Assembly (NCBI GenBank): GCA_002390845.1
Contig: DGQT01000106.1
Span: forward strand, 62,001-126,000
Direction of reading: 5' to 3'
DNA from: Chitinophagaceae bacterium UBA4407
GTDB taxonomy: Bacteria; Bacteroidota; Bacteroidia; Chitinophagales; Chitinophagaceae
Length of the DNA: 64,000 nucleotides
Below are positions 7,843 through 16,718 of this stretch, one piece after another (the first letter of the stretch is position 1; each line of letters starts with the position of its first letter). The translations under genes were made by a program, and so were the position numbers. The notes beneath the pieces were generated by a model. That model saw only the letters and a list, made by a program, of their open reading frames with translations. It ran no database searches and was not told where the DNA came from.

Positions 7843-9660
7843 ATGAAGAAATACGCAAGGATTTTCAGGTACCTTAAAGCCTATAAAAGCCAGATCGTTC
7901 TATATTTCATTTTCATTTTACTTTCCGTTGTTTTTTCGATTGTATCGGTGGGTATGCTCATGCCCTTTCTCGATCTGATATTTAAAGGCAAGGGTGGGGA
8001 ATTATTACAAACAAGCAGTAATTTCCTGATACAATACATCAGGGATACTTTGGTTGAGATCATAAAATCGGGAGGCGAGAACGGCAAGGTAAAAGCGCTG
8101 GCTATTGTATGCGTGGTAATACTCCTGTCAATACTGCTTAAGAACCTGTTCCTTTATCTTAGTTACTATGTATTGAATCCTGTAAAAAATGCCATTGGCA
8201 ATTCCCTGCGCATCGATATTTACGATAAGATACTGCGCCTGCCCATCGGCTATTTCACAGAAAAACGAAAGGGCGACCTGATGAGCCGCACTACCAACGA
8301 TCTTGGTGAAGTGGAAACTTCGGTAGTGGGCGTGCTGGAAGGCTGGGTACGAGACCCTTTAACAATTGTGATCAACCTTGTTACGCTGTTTGTTTTTAGT
8401 TACCAGCTAACTTTATTTGTGTTACTGTTTATACCGGTAATGGGTTTTATTATTGGCCGCATTACACGCTCACTAAAAAAGCAATCGCAGGAAGTGGCGG
8501 TGAAATATGGAGAGTCAGTTTCCATACTCGATGAAACGCTTGGCGGGTTGCGCGTAATAAAAGCATTTAATGTCGAAAACATATTACGCGGAAAATTCTT
8601 TGCAATAAATGAGTCTTTGCTTACTGCAAAAAACAAGATTGGTTACCGCCGCGACCTTGCTTCGCCCATGAGCGAATTTCTTGGCGTGTCAATCTTCTGT
8701 GCCATTTTATATTTTGGCGGAAGGCTGGTACTGGGTAATGAAATTTCGCTGGAAGCTGCAGCTTTTATTACCTACCTGGCTTTGTTTTACAACGTTATTA
8801 ACCCCGCAAAGTCATTATCCACTTCGTTCTCGAATATGCAGAAAGGCACTGCGGCTATCCAAAGAATTGAAGAAGTGTTGAATGCACCGGTTACGGTTGA
8901 CGACAACCCGAACGGTAAAAAAATAACTACGTTCAATCATTCTATTGAATTTAAAAATGTAGGCTTTGCTTATGACGATTTTGTGATCCTGAAAAACATC
9001 AACCTTACTGTTGGCAAAGGAAAAACCATCGCGTTGGTAGGCAGCAGCGGCGCCGGAAAAAGTACGCTTGCCGATCTTGTTCCGCGGTTTCACGATGTTA
9101 CTTCCGGGGAACTGCTGATTGATGGCGTAAACATTAAAGACTACTCATTAAAAGACCTTCGCGAACTGATGGGTATTGTAACGCAGGAGCCCATTTTATT
9201 TAATGACACCATTGCCAACAATATTGCACTGGGTAAAGAAAATGCCGGCGAACACGAAATTATTGAAGCGGCCCGCATTGCCAATGCGCACAGTTTTATC
9301 ATTAATAAAGAAGATGGGTACAAAACCAATATTGGCGACCGCGGCACCAAACTAAGCGGCGGCGAAAGGCAGCGCCTCACCATTGCAAGGGCTGTATTAA
9401 AAAATCCACCCATACTTATTTTAGATGAGGCCACTTCTTCGCTTGATACCGAAAGTGAAAGGCTGGTTCAGGATGCTATTAACCACCTGATGAAAGACAG
9501 AACTTCTATTGTAATTGCTCACCGCCTTAGTACTGTGCGCCATGCAGATGAGATCATTGTTTTGCAAAAAGGCGAAATAGCCGAACGTGGTACGCACGAT
9601 GAATTAATTGCCAAAGGCGGCATTTATAACAGGCTGGTAGAATTGCAGGAAGTAAAATAA
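7843..9660 (+). CDS. ABC exporter, MsbA-like (fused membrane and ATPase domains)
   Basis: 605 residues: a six-helix transmembrane domain over about residues 1-330, then a nucleotide-binding domain. Walker A is GSSGAGKST at about 399-407, the signature LSGGERQR at about 503 and Walker B ILILDEATSSLD at about 523; the H-loop is IAHRLST. The architecture is that of homodimeric MsbA-type lipid or multidrug exporters of the inner membrane. In Bacteroidota this gene is commonly annotated as a lipid A exporter, but the substrate cannot be decided here. A complete repeat element follows 6 bases after the stop codon. Confidence 0.92.
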   Translation: MKKYARIFRYLKAYKSQIVLYFIFILLSVVFSIVSVGMLMPFLDLIFKGKGGELLQTSSNFLIQYIRDTLVEIIKSGGENGKVKALAIVCVVILLSILLKNLFLYLSYYVLNPVKNAIGNSLRIDIYDKILRLPIGYFTEKRKGDLMSRTTNDLGEVETSVVGVLEGWVRDPLTIVINLVTLFVFSYQLTLFVLLFIPVMGFIIGRITRSLKKQSQEVAVKYGESVSILDETLGGLRVIKAFNVENILRGKFFAINESLLTAKNKIGYRRDLASPMSEFLGVSIFCAILYFGGRLVLGNEISLEAAAFITYLALFYNVINPAKSLSTSFSNMQKGTAAIQRIEEVLNAPVTVDDNPNGKKITTFNHSIEFKNVGFAYDDFVILKNINLTVGKGKTIALVGSSGAGKSTLADLVPRFHDVTSGELLIDGVNIKDYSLKDLRELMGIVTQEPILFNDTIANNIALGKENAGEHEIIEAARIANAHSFIINKEDGYKTNIGDRGTKLSGGERQRLTIARAVLKNPPILILDEATSSLDTESERLVQDAINHLMKDRTSIVIAHRLSTVRHADEIIVLQKGEIAERGTHDELIAKGGIYNRLVELQEVK

Positions 9661-9665
9661 AAGCA

Positions 9666-9876
9666 TTTTGGGCCGGGCAAAAGAATATGAATTGAGCATT
9701 GTTGCGTCGCACACTTGAACGTTCAGATCATTATTGAACAAATACAAAATACATCACCCAAAAAGATTATATTGAATATTGCGTCAACGGCTGTTGAAAG
9801 CTCCAAAGAGTTATGCTGGACAAGTGTGCGACGCAAGGAACGATCAGCAATGATCTTCTGCCCGGCCCATAAAATC
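9666..9876. repeat. Complete gene-boundary element
   Basis: Left end TTTTGGGCCGGGCAAAAGA, core GTTGCGTCGCACACTTGAAC; right end CAAGTGTGCGACGCAAGG then TCTTCTGCCCGGCCC. The ends are inverted repeats of each other over about 60 bases with a spacer of about 100 bases. The element fills most of the gap between the ABC exporter and potD. Confidence 0.88.
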
Positions 9877-9938
9877 TTTTTTTCGAATTTCTTGCAGAAT
9901 GAATTTTCTTATATTCACTTATCAAAACAATAAAGTTT

Positions 9939-11039
9939 ATGAGAAAAATTTTCAGCGCATTCTTTACATCTGCAATGCTTTTTTTTGCATGTAATACCGG
10001 CACCCCGGCAAACAATACAGCCGATACGGCTGCAGTTGATGTTTCAAAACTTAAAGGCAGTACGTTGAATATTCTTTGCTGGGAAGGTTATGCGGAACCT
10101 GTATTTACAAAAGCTTTTGAGGACAAGTATGGTGTAACCGTGAAGGCTACATACTTTGGTTCGAGTGATGAACTGATTAGTAAACTAAGTAATGGCGGCA
10201 GCGAAGCTTATGACATCATTAGTCCATCAACAGATGTTGCAGGCGATATTGTTGCGCATGATTTTGTTGCGCCGATTGATACAAAATCAATTTCGCAATG
10301 GGACAGTCTTTCGCCGCAACTTCGCAACATGAATGATGTAATTAAGGATGGCAAAGTATATGGCATGCCGTTTACATGGGGGCCGGATTATTTAATTTAT
10401 GATGCCGATGTTGTAAAAGCAGAACCAACCTCGTGGAAGGTTTTTGAAGACCCGCAATACAAAGGGCAGGTAAGTTTGTGGGACGATATTTCCAACATTT
10501 ATTTGATAGGGCAATTGCAGGGACTGGATAAAACAGACAAGGCGGCATTATACAATATGAGTGATGCACAATTGCAAAGCGCAAAAGCGGAACTGATAAA
10601 AATGAAACCTCAGATTAGAAAGTACTGGGCTACAGCAGGCGAACTGGATAATATGTTTAAGAATAAAGAAGTGGCGCTGGCGGTTGGCTGGCCACTTACA
10701 GTTGCACATTTAAATAAAGAAGGCCGCAACTTAAAAGCAGTAATACCTTCAGAAGGAGCCACGGGATGGATAGACCGTTTAATGATCACAAGTGGCAGCC
10801 ACAATAAACAACTTGCATTGTTATACCTCGATTATATTTCGCAGCCGGAGAATATGGCGAAAGTACTCAGCGCAATCAACTACAACGTTGCAAACCCAGG
10901 CAGTGAAAGGTTTTTATCAGCCGATGATAAAAAGATTGCAGATGCTTCGCAGTTCTTTGATAAGCTTAATTTCTGGCAAACTGTAAAAGAACGTAAGAAG
11001 TATAATGAAATCTGGAACGAAGTAAAAAGTGCGCAATAA
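9939..11039 (+). CDS. potD: Spermidine/putrescine-binding lipoprotein
   Basis: 366 residues. A lipoprotein signal ends in the lipobox FFAC (Cys18). A type 2 periplasmic binding protein follows, with the PotD/PotF hallmark LNILCWEGYAEPVFTKAFE and the ligand loop YDIISPSTDVAGDIV. It delivers polyamines to the PotABC transporter. Genes for two permeases follow, and the ATPase follows after a repeat element. The order potD-B-C-A differs from the E. coli potABCD order but keeps the same set. Confidence 0.92.
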   Translation: MRKIFSAFFTSAMLFFACNTGTPANNTADTAAVDVSKLKGSTLNILCWEGYAEPVFTKAFEDKYGVTVKATYFGSSDELISKLSNGGSEAYDIISPSTDVAGDIVAHDFVAPIDTKSISQWDSLSPQLRNMNDVIKDGKVYGMPFTWGPDYLIYDADVVKAEPTSWKVFEDPQYKGQVSLWDDISNIYLIGQLQGLDKTDKAALYNMSDAQLQSAKAELIKMKPQIRKYWATAGELDNMFKNKEVALAVGWPLTVAHLNKEGRNLKAVIPSEGATGWIDRLMITSGSHNKQLALLYLDYISQPENMAKVLSAINYNVANPGSERFLSADDKKIADASQFFDKLNFWQTVKERKKYNEIWNEVKSAQ

Positions 11040-11043
11040 CTTT

Positions 11044-11141
11044 TTAATTTGATGATCTGGTGATGTGATAATTTGATGATGAACTATCATGATTGTTGCA
11101 CACATTATCACATCACCAAATTACCAAATCATCAAATTATT
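11044..11141. repeat. Long imperfect hairpin between potD and potB
   Basis: The 5' part (TTTGATGATCTGGTGATGTG from 11048) is answered by the 3' part (CACATTATCACATCACCAAA from 11100, then ATCATCAAATT). Together they form an interrupted inverted repeat of about 35 bases per arm with a loop around CATGATTG. It is AT-rich and low in complexity, and has no T tract after it. It ends just before the potB start codon, so it may affect translation or mRNA stability between potD and potB. Confidence 0.65.
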
Positions 11142-11144
11142 TTA

Positions 11145-12008
11145 ATGAAAGCATGGCTTAGAAAATATTCATTGCTGCTGCCATTGGTAGTTTGGCTATT
11201 GGTATTTTTAGTGTTGCCTTATTGCTTCATATTTATTCAAAGCTTTTTTGAAACAGATAGTTTTGGCAAAACGATTCCCGGTGTTTCAATTGACAGTTAC
11301 CAAAGAGCTTTCTCCAATTCATTATACATCGGTACTATTTTCAGAACATTAATTTATGCTGTGCTTGTTGCCTTCCTCTGCATTTTGTTGAGCCTTCCGC
11401 TTGCTTACTGGATTGCATTTAAAGTAAAAAGAAACAAAACATTATTATATACACTCATCTCTTTACCCCTTTGGGTAAGCTACATCATCAGGGCTTATGC
11501 ATGGAAAATAATTCTTGGTAAAGAGGGCTTATTAAATACTTTTTTGCAATGGGCGCATATAACAGATAAGCCGGTAGAATATTTTCTTTACAGCACTTTC
11601 AGTACCATAGTTTGCCTGGTGTACATTTTAACACCATTTGTTGCAATACCCATCTACACTGCGTTTGAGCAAATACCAAAATCCTTGATAGAAGCTGCAA
11701 AAGATCTTGGCGCAGGCAGCTTTACAACATTCAGAAAGATAATTTTTCCATTGGCTTTACCGGGTATTATTTCTGGAGGAACTTTTGCTCTGGTGCTAAC
11801 AATGGGCGATTTTCTTTCACCGTTATTATTGGGTGGGCCAAACACTTTATTCATTTCAAACATTGTACAAAATTTATTTGGCACCAGTAACGACAGGCCT
11901 TTGGGTTCTGCAGTTGGCATACTAATCCTGTTGCTGATATTTTTAATTCTTGGTATTGCCGCCCGTTCAGAAAAAAAGCTTTCAAGTTTAAAAAGTGATT
12001 CAAGATGA
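11145..12008 (+). CDS. potB: Polyamine ABC transporter permease, PotB-like
   Basis: 287 residues from the ATG at 11145 (MKAWLRKYSLLLPLVVW). The frame is open further upstream, but that part lies inside the AT-rich hairpin and is not membrane-protein-like. About six transmembrane helices are present. The permease EAA-type loop is EAAKDLGAGSFTTFRKIIFP, which contacts the ATPase. The 3' end overlaps potC by 4 bases, indicating translational coupling. Confidence 0.92.
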   Translation: MKAWLRKYSLLLPLVVWLLVFLVLPYCFIFIQSFFETDSFGKTIPGVSIDSYQRAFSNSLYIGTIFRTLIYAVLVAFLCILLSLPLAYWIAFKVKRNKTLLYTLISLPLWVSYIIRAYAWKIILGKEGLLNTFLQWAHITDKPVEYFLYSTFSTIVCLVYILTPFVAIPIYTAFEQIPKSLIEAAKDLGAGSFTTFRKIIFPLALPGIISGGTFALVLTMGDFLSPLLLGGPNTLFISNIVQNLFGTSNDRPLGSAVGILILLLIFLILGIAARSEKKLSSLKSDSR

Positions 12009-12784
12009 ACACAACATCACTTAAAAATTTTCTTGTAAGTTTTTCCGGTATTGCGGTGCTGTTGTTTCTTTATTTCCCTTTGGTAGTTATTGTATTGTTT
12101 TCTTTCAATGCGGATACCGTTAACTCTTTTCCTATTCAGCATTTCTCTTTAAAATGGTACAGCGTTTTATTCCGGGACGATGAGTTGTTACAATCCATAG
12201 GTACAAGTATCAGCATCGCATTAATCAGTACAGCAGTTGCGTTGCTCATTGGTATTCCCGCAGCATACGCCATGCATAAATATGATTTTAAAGGAAAGAA
12301 ACTGATTGATAAAATTGTGCTGATGCCCATTACTTTACCGGGCATTGTAACGGGTGTTGCCATGCTTTCATTTTTTCCTTTTGTGGGTGTAAAAATTTCG
12401 TTGACTGCGGTAACATTCGGGCATATTACTTTTTTATGTGCCATCGTTGTAACGCAGATGCTGGCGAGGTTTAAGCGCTTAGACCCTTATCTTGAACAGG
12501 CCGCTTACGATCTTGGCGCAACACCATCTGCAACCTTCTTCAAAGTAATTTTACCGAATATAAAAACGGCAATTATTGGTTGCGTGTTGCTATGCCTTGT
12601 ATTAAGTATGGACGAAATTCCTGTTACGTTTTTTTTAATAGCAGGCAACAACACATTACCACTTGAAATTTATGCAATGATGCGCCGTGGTATAACCCCT
12701 GAAGTAAATGCTATATCAACATTGATATTTATTTTTTCAACAACAGCAATTTTGCTTTCAATGCGTTTGAATAAAGAAAAGTAA
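12005..12784 (+). CDS. potC: Polyamine ABC transporter permease, PotC-like
   Basis: 259 residues and about six transmembrane helices. The coupling loop is EQAAYDLGATPSATFFKVIL. It pairs with PotB to form the inner-membrane channel. It overlaps potB by 4 bases. Six bases after the stop codon a repeat element begins and separates it from potA. Confidence 0.92.
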   Translation: MNTTSLKNFLVSFSGIAVLLFLYFPLVVIVLFSFNADTVNSFPIQHFSLKWYSVLFRDDELLQSIGTSISIALISTAVALLIGIPAAYAMHKYDFKGKKLIDKIVLMPITLPGIVTGVAMLSFFPFVGVKISLTAVTFGHITFLCAIVVTQMLARFKRLDPYLEQAAYDLGATPSATFFKVILPNIKTAIIGCVLLCLVLSMDEIPVTFFLIAGNNTLPLEIYAMMRRGITPEVNAISTLIFIFSTTAILLSMRLNKEK

Positions 12785-12789
12785 TTGTG

Positions 12790-12993
12790 TGAGCCAAACA
12801 ATAGAATATGAATGAAGCATCGTTGCGTCGCACTCTTGTACGTTCAGAATAGGAATGGGCAAGCAAAGAGGCAATAGGTAAAATGTAATGTTTTATTGTT
12901 CGCTGTTCGTTGCTCACTGTTCATTTGTATTCTTGTGTACAAGTGTGCGACGCAAGGGACGATTAATAGAATTTAAATAGCCGGGCTAAAAAA
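12790..12993. repeat. Complete gene-boundary element inside the pot locus
   Basis: Left arm GAGCCAAACAATAGAATATG then CGTTGCGTCGCACTCTTGTA; right arm TACAAGTGTGCGACGCAAGG then AGCCGGGCT. The spacer contains TTGCTCACTGTTCATTTGTA, closely matching the spacer of the 7212 copy. It lies between the permease genes and the ATPase gene of one transporter. Confidence 0.88.
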
Positions 12994-13017
12994 TGTTCTT
13001 ATAAACAACCACGATCA

Positions 13018-14055
13018 ATGAGTATACTCATCATAAAAAATGCAGATAAATTTTACGGTAAAAATCATGTTGTAAAATCGTTGAATCTTGAAGTTGACGA
13101 CAGTGAATTTCTTACCATACTTGGCCCGAGTGGTTGCGGCAAAACAACTACGCTGCGTATGATCGCCGGTTTTGAAACACCGGATAAAGGAAGCATTATT
13201 TTAAAAGGCGAAGACATTACATACCTGCCGCCATACAAACGTCATGTTAATACAGTGTTTCAGAATTATGCGTTGTTCCCTAACATGAATGTAAGTGAAA
13301 ATATTGCTTTTGGTTTGCAGCAACAGAAAAAAGATAAAGCAACTGTTGACAAAAAAGTTACAGAAATGCTGGCAATGGTGCGCATGAGTAACTTCGCCAA
13401 ACGCAAGCCTGCAGAGCTTTCCGGCGGGCAGCAACAACGCGTTGCAATTGCAAGAGCCGTGGCAAACAACCCGGCTATTTTATTGCTCGATGAGCCATTA
13501 GGTGCACTGGATTTAAAGCTGCGCAAACAAATGCAGTTTGAATTAAAATCGTTACAGCAACAACTGAATTATACGTTCATTTACGTAACGCACGATCAGG
13601 AAGAAGCTTTAACCATGAGCGATAGAATTGCTGTAATGAATGAAGGCGTGATTGATCAGCTTGGAACACCCGAAGAAATTTATAATAGCCCTTCAACAGA
13701 ATTTGTTGCCGGATTTATTGGTGATATAAATAAATTGAGCGGAAAAGTTACAGCGCAAAATGAGTTGGTTTGTAATGGTCAAAACATTATTGCGAACACA
13801 AAAAATATTCCCAATGGTAAGGAAGCAAAAATATTTTTACGCCCTGAAAATATTTTTATTACTCAAAGCAACAACGGCATACCCGGTAAAATTTTGCAAA
13901 CTGTTTTTGCTGGTACGCATACCAAATTGGAAATACAATTAAGCGATGGAAATATTGTACATATAAATGAGCCTGTAAATTCTGAACGCAGATACACCCA
14001 CGGCGATTCCATACATTTAGAAGTAAAACAACATACCGCAATTATATTTGAATAA
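13018..14055 (+). CDS. potA: Polyamine ABC transporter ATPase
   Basis: 345 residues. The ABC domain contains Walker A GPSGCGKTT near residue 38, the Q-loop VFQNYALFP, the signature LSGGQQQRVAIARA and Walker B LLLDEPLGALD, with VTHDQEEA as the switch region. A C-terminal TOBE domain follows from about residue 240. It energises uptake with PotB, PotC and PotD. It is separated from potC by a repeat element but has the same orientation. The aldehyde dehydrogenase follows within 8 bases. Confidence 0.93.
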   Translation: MSILIIKNADKFYGKNHVVKSLNLEVDDSEFLTILGPSGCGKTTTLRMIAGFETPDKGSIILKGEDITYLPPYKRHVNTVFQNYALFPNMNVSENIAFGLQQQKKDKATVDKKVTEMLAMVRMSNFAKRKPAELSGGQQQRVAIARAVANNPAILLLDEPLGALDLKLRKQMQFELKSLQQQLNYTFIYVTHDQEEALTMSDRIAVMNEGVIDQLGTPEEIYNSPSTEFVAGFIGDINKLSGKVTAQNELVCNGQNIIANTKNIPNGKEAKIFLRPENIFITQSNNGIPGKILQTVFAGTHTKLEIQLSDGNIVHINEPVNSERRYTHGDSIHLEVKQHTAIIFE

Positions 14056-14062
14056 ACTATTT

Positions 14063-15526
14063 ATGCAACACTATCAGCAATTTATTAATGGTGAATTTGT
14101 AGATGCACAAAGCGGCAAAACACGCAATGTAATTAACCCGGCAACAGAAGAAATTATTGCTTCAGTACCCGACAGCCAGCCCGAAGATGCAGATGCCGCG
14201 GTACAGGCAGCACGCAATGCTTTTGATAGTGGGGTATGGAGTAAAATGTATGCGGGAGACAGGGCTAAAATATTGTTCCGTTTATCTGGTCTAATGCGCA
14301 CTCATTTCAATGAGCTTGTAAAAATTGAAGTACAAAACAATGGCAAACCTTATCGGGAAGCGGAGTTTGACGTAGACGATGCTGCCAACTGCTTTGAGTT
14401 TTATGCTGGCCTTGCAACAAAAATTCATGGCGAAACTATGCAAACACCACCGGGTAATTTTTCTTATACAGTGCGTGAACCATTGGGTGTTTGCGCACAG
14501 ATTGTTCCCTGGAATTATCCATTGCTTATGGCTGTTTGGAAACTGGCACCAGCACTAGCAGCAGGTAATTGTGTAGTGCTAAAAACCTCTGACGTTACAC
14601 CACTTTCTGCTTTATATCTTGCAAAGCTTGTAAACGAAGCTGGCTTTCCCGCTGGCGTTGTAAATATTATAACAGGTGATGGGCCAGTTTGTGGCAATGC
14701 ATTAACACATCACCCGTTGGTTGATAAAATTGCCTTTACAGGCGGTACAGTAACAGGAAAAAATATTATGAAAGCTGCTGCCGAAACCATGAAGAAAGTT
14801 ACACTTGAACTCGGTGGTAAAAATCCTGCAATTGTTTTTGACGATTGCGATATGGACATAACGCTCGACTGGACTTTATTCGCCGCCTTCGCAAATTCAG
14901 GGCAGGTGTGTTCAGCGGGTTCACGCATTTATGTACAGGAAAATATTTACGATAGTTTCATCAATAAATATGTTGAAGCATGTGCTAAAATAAAAATTGG
15001 CAATGGCTTGGGAGAAGGCGTTAACATGGGGCCGCTGGTTAGTGCAGGGCATTATGAAAAAGTAAAAAATTATATTGCTGTTGGCAAAGCAGAAGGCGCA
15101 ACAATGTTATGTGGCGGCGAACGCCCTGCGCATACGCCTAAAGGATATTTTTTGCAGCCAACTGTGTTTGCAAATACCAATCACAACATGCGCATTATGA
15201 AAGAAGAAATTTTTGGCCCAGTTGTTTGCATACAAAAATTTACAACCGAAGAAGAAGCCATTGCACTGGCGAATGATTCGCAGTATGGTTTGGCTGCCGG
15301 AATTTTTACATCAAACATTACAAGGGCACAACGTGTGCTGCCACAGTTGCGTTGCGGTATTGTTTGGGTAAATTATTATCACCCTACTTTTAACGAACAG
15401 CCATGGGGTGGCTACAAGCAAAGCGGTACCGGGCGTGAGCTTGGGCTTTATGGCATAGAAGCTTATCTGGAAACAAAACAGGTAAATATTAATACAGACA
15501 GCAGCCCTGTTGGCTGGTATGTGTAG
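14063..15526 (+). CDS. NAD(P)+-dependent aldehyde dehydrogenase
   Basis: 487 residues from the ATG at 14063. The frame also has a TTG at 14048 that would overlap potA, but MQHYQQFINGEFVD is the standard start of this family. Catalytic Cys283 sits in FANSGQVCSAGSR and the general-base Glu in LELGGKNP; the cofactor loop is FTGGTVTGKNI. The sequence is closest in character to betaine or gamma-aminobutyraldehyde dehydrogenases. Position directly after a polyamine transporter suggests oxidation of polyamine-derived aminoaldehydes. That assignment is inference from context; the enzyme class is secure. Confidence 0.92.
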   Translation: MQHYQQFINGEFVDAQSGKTRNVINPATEEIIASVPDSQPEDADAAVQAARNAFDSGVWSKMYAGDRAKILFRLSGLMRTHFNELVKIEVQNNGKPYREAEFDVDDAANCFEFYAGLATKIHGETMQTPPGNFSYTVREPLGVCAQIVPWNYPLLMAVWKLAPALAAGNCVVLKTSDVTPLSALYLAKLVNEAGFPAGVVNIITGDGPVCGNALTHHPLVDKIAFTGGTVTGKNIMKAAAETMKKVTLELGGKNPAIVFDDCDMDITLDWTLFAAFANSGQVCSAGSRIYVQENIYDSFINKYVEACAKIKIGNGLGEGVNMGPLVSAGHYEKVKNYIAVGKAEGATMLCGGERPAHTPKGYFLQPTVFANTNHNMRIMKEEIFGPVVCIQKFTTEEEAIALANDSQYGLAAGIFTSNITRAQRVLPQLRCGIVWVNYYHPTFNEQPWGGYKQSGTGRELGLYGIEAYLETKQVNINTDSSPVGWYV

Positions 15527-15550
15527 AAGTCCTGAGCGTAGTAGAAAGAT

Positions 15551-15610
15551 GAGCCCGGCAAAAGTTTTTTATGGCATCGCTTGTTGCGTCGCACTCTTTT
15601 ACTTTAATAA
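15551..15610 (+). repeat. Gene-boundary repeat, L arm
   Basis: GAGCCCGGCAAAAG tip, then ATGGCATCGC and TTGTTGCGTCGCACTCTTTT. It lies 25 bases after the aldehyde dehydrogenase stop. The R partner is at 16112, across one small gene. Confidence 0.82.
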
Positions 15611-15695
15611 TTCTATTCAGCATTCAGGCGCGGTGGGGTTGCTTTTTTTGAGGCTTGGTATAAGTCGGTTGATTCAAAGCACCATTACCGAAAAT

Positions 15696-15727
15696 AAAAA
15701 AACGGCATTTTAAAATGCCGTTTTTTT
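15696..15727. terminator. Bidirectional rho-independent terminator
   Basis: A perfect 32-base palindrome: a run of A, ACGGCATTTT, then AAAATGCCGT and a run of T. It sits between the convergent aldehyde dehydrogenase and the small gene at 15746, and can terminate transcription from both sides. Confidence 0.9.
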
Positions 15728-15745
15728 ATTACAGAAAGCCATTCA

Positions 15746-15952
15746 TTAAAAACCTTTCTTAGCTACACCATCAGCTATTGCCTGCAGTGCTTTTGCCTCG
15801 CCCAGGATTGCTGCCATTTTATTTCCTTTTCCATCATGGCCGGTAGCCATATAGCCACCTTTAGCTGTTTTAGCAACTACAGCATCCTGCATAGGAACAT
15901 TTTTTTCCTTTGTCTTAAGGCAATATGCTTTGATCATTTTCGAAGTGTCCAT
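15746..15952 (-). CDS. Small DUF5679-like protein
   Basis: 68 residues if started at the Met at 15952 (MDTSKMIKAYCLKTKEKNVP); the frame is open to 16006. The segment AYCLKTKEKNVPMQDAVV and the ATGHDGKGNKMAAIL end resemble the small DUF5679 family. However, the cysteine pairs that bind metal there are mostly absent, with only one Cys remaining. Function unknown. The gene is alone between an L arm (15551) and an R arm (16112), with a strong terminator after it. Confidence 0.6.
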   Translation of the reverse strand: MDTSKMIKAYCLKTKEKNVPMQDAVVAKTAKGGYMATGHDGKGNKMAAILGEAKALQAIADGVAKKGF

Positions 15953-16111
15953 GTTCAAACAATTTAATTGGTTAGTGATAACATTTACATTTGTAAACAG
16001 GCACAATCTAAGATTTTTTTTGTTTACAGGCGATTTATGAGTAACAACTAATCCACATGCCTTAATAAATCATTATCTGAAAAATAGTAGTGACAAAGAA
16101 ATTGAACAATA

Positions 16112-16200
16112 CCCGCTTCGGTAAAAGCCCAGTAATATTCTAAAGCACAAGTGTGCGACGCAAGGAACGTTCAATAGATATTCTCTTGCCTGGTTCAAAA
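16112..16200 (-). repeat. Gene-boundary repeat, R arm with conserved inner flank
   Basis: The inner part CGCTTCGGTAAAAGCCCA is shared with the copy at 22872. It is followed by the core CACAAGTGTGCGACGCAAGG and the tip TTGCCTGGTTCAAAA. It ends 18 bases from the stop codon of the flavin-reductase-like gene. Confidence 0.82.
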
Positions 16201-16217
16201 AAAAATAAAATTCTATT

Positions 16218-16718
16218 TTATATCCGTATGAGTTTTTTCTCTCTTAAAACATCGAGTGTTAAAGGGGTTCCTTCATTCAGGTTTTTGTAATCAAGCACAT
16301 TGCATAGGAATATTTTGTGGTCAGGTTTTTTTGTTGCGGGCAATATTACAGGCAGCGCCTCCAGTTCGATTAGCGCAAGTGCATCTTTTAAAACCTGGTA
16401 GTTTTTCCATGCCTTAATTAAACCACGCTTTTGCAGGTAAGCCATTTTATTGGTTGTGTTCCCTGATTTTTTACCGAGCATATTTACCAAAACATACTGC
16501 TCTTTTGCAAGTACCTGCAGCACAAATTTGTTGTGAACATCAATGTTTTCAAGGGTTTTGGTGCCGTAGTAAATGCCGCATATAAACTGTTTTGGCTGCA
16601 TGCTTATCTGCGATGCATACGTAATAATATGCATGTTGTGGTTGCCTGAACCATCGGTACTGCTTGCAGAATACACCGGCAGGTTTACGCGGTTCCATGG
16701 TTTTTTACGAAGGCTCAT
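16218..16718 (-). CDS. Flavin reductase-like FMN-binding protein
   Basis: 166 residues resembling the flavin reductase-like domain: an N-terminal NRVNLPVYSASS strand, then NMHIITYASQISMQPKQFIC, where FMN would bind, and a hydrophobic C-terminal half. Its start overlaps the end of the photolyase-like gene (16715) by 4 bases, so the two are translationally coupled. Coupling suggests it supplies or uses reduced flavin together with that flavoprotein. This role is inference; the fold assignment is moderate. Confidence 0.75.
   Translation of the reverse strand: MSLRKKPWNRVNLPVYSASSTDGSGNHNMHIITYASQISMQPKQFICGIYYGTKTLENIDVHNKFVLQVLAKEQYVLVNMLGKKSGNTTNKMAYLQKRGLIKAWKNYQVLKDALALIELEALPVILPATKKPDHKIFLCNVLDYKNLNEGTPLTLDVLREKKLIRI

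Noticed and set aside
9666..9876. The complete elements as ordinary rho-independent terminators
   Set aside because: The long stem is followed by A-rich, not T-rich, sequence on the 3' side, and several copies lie inside operons.
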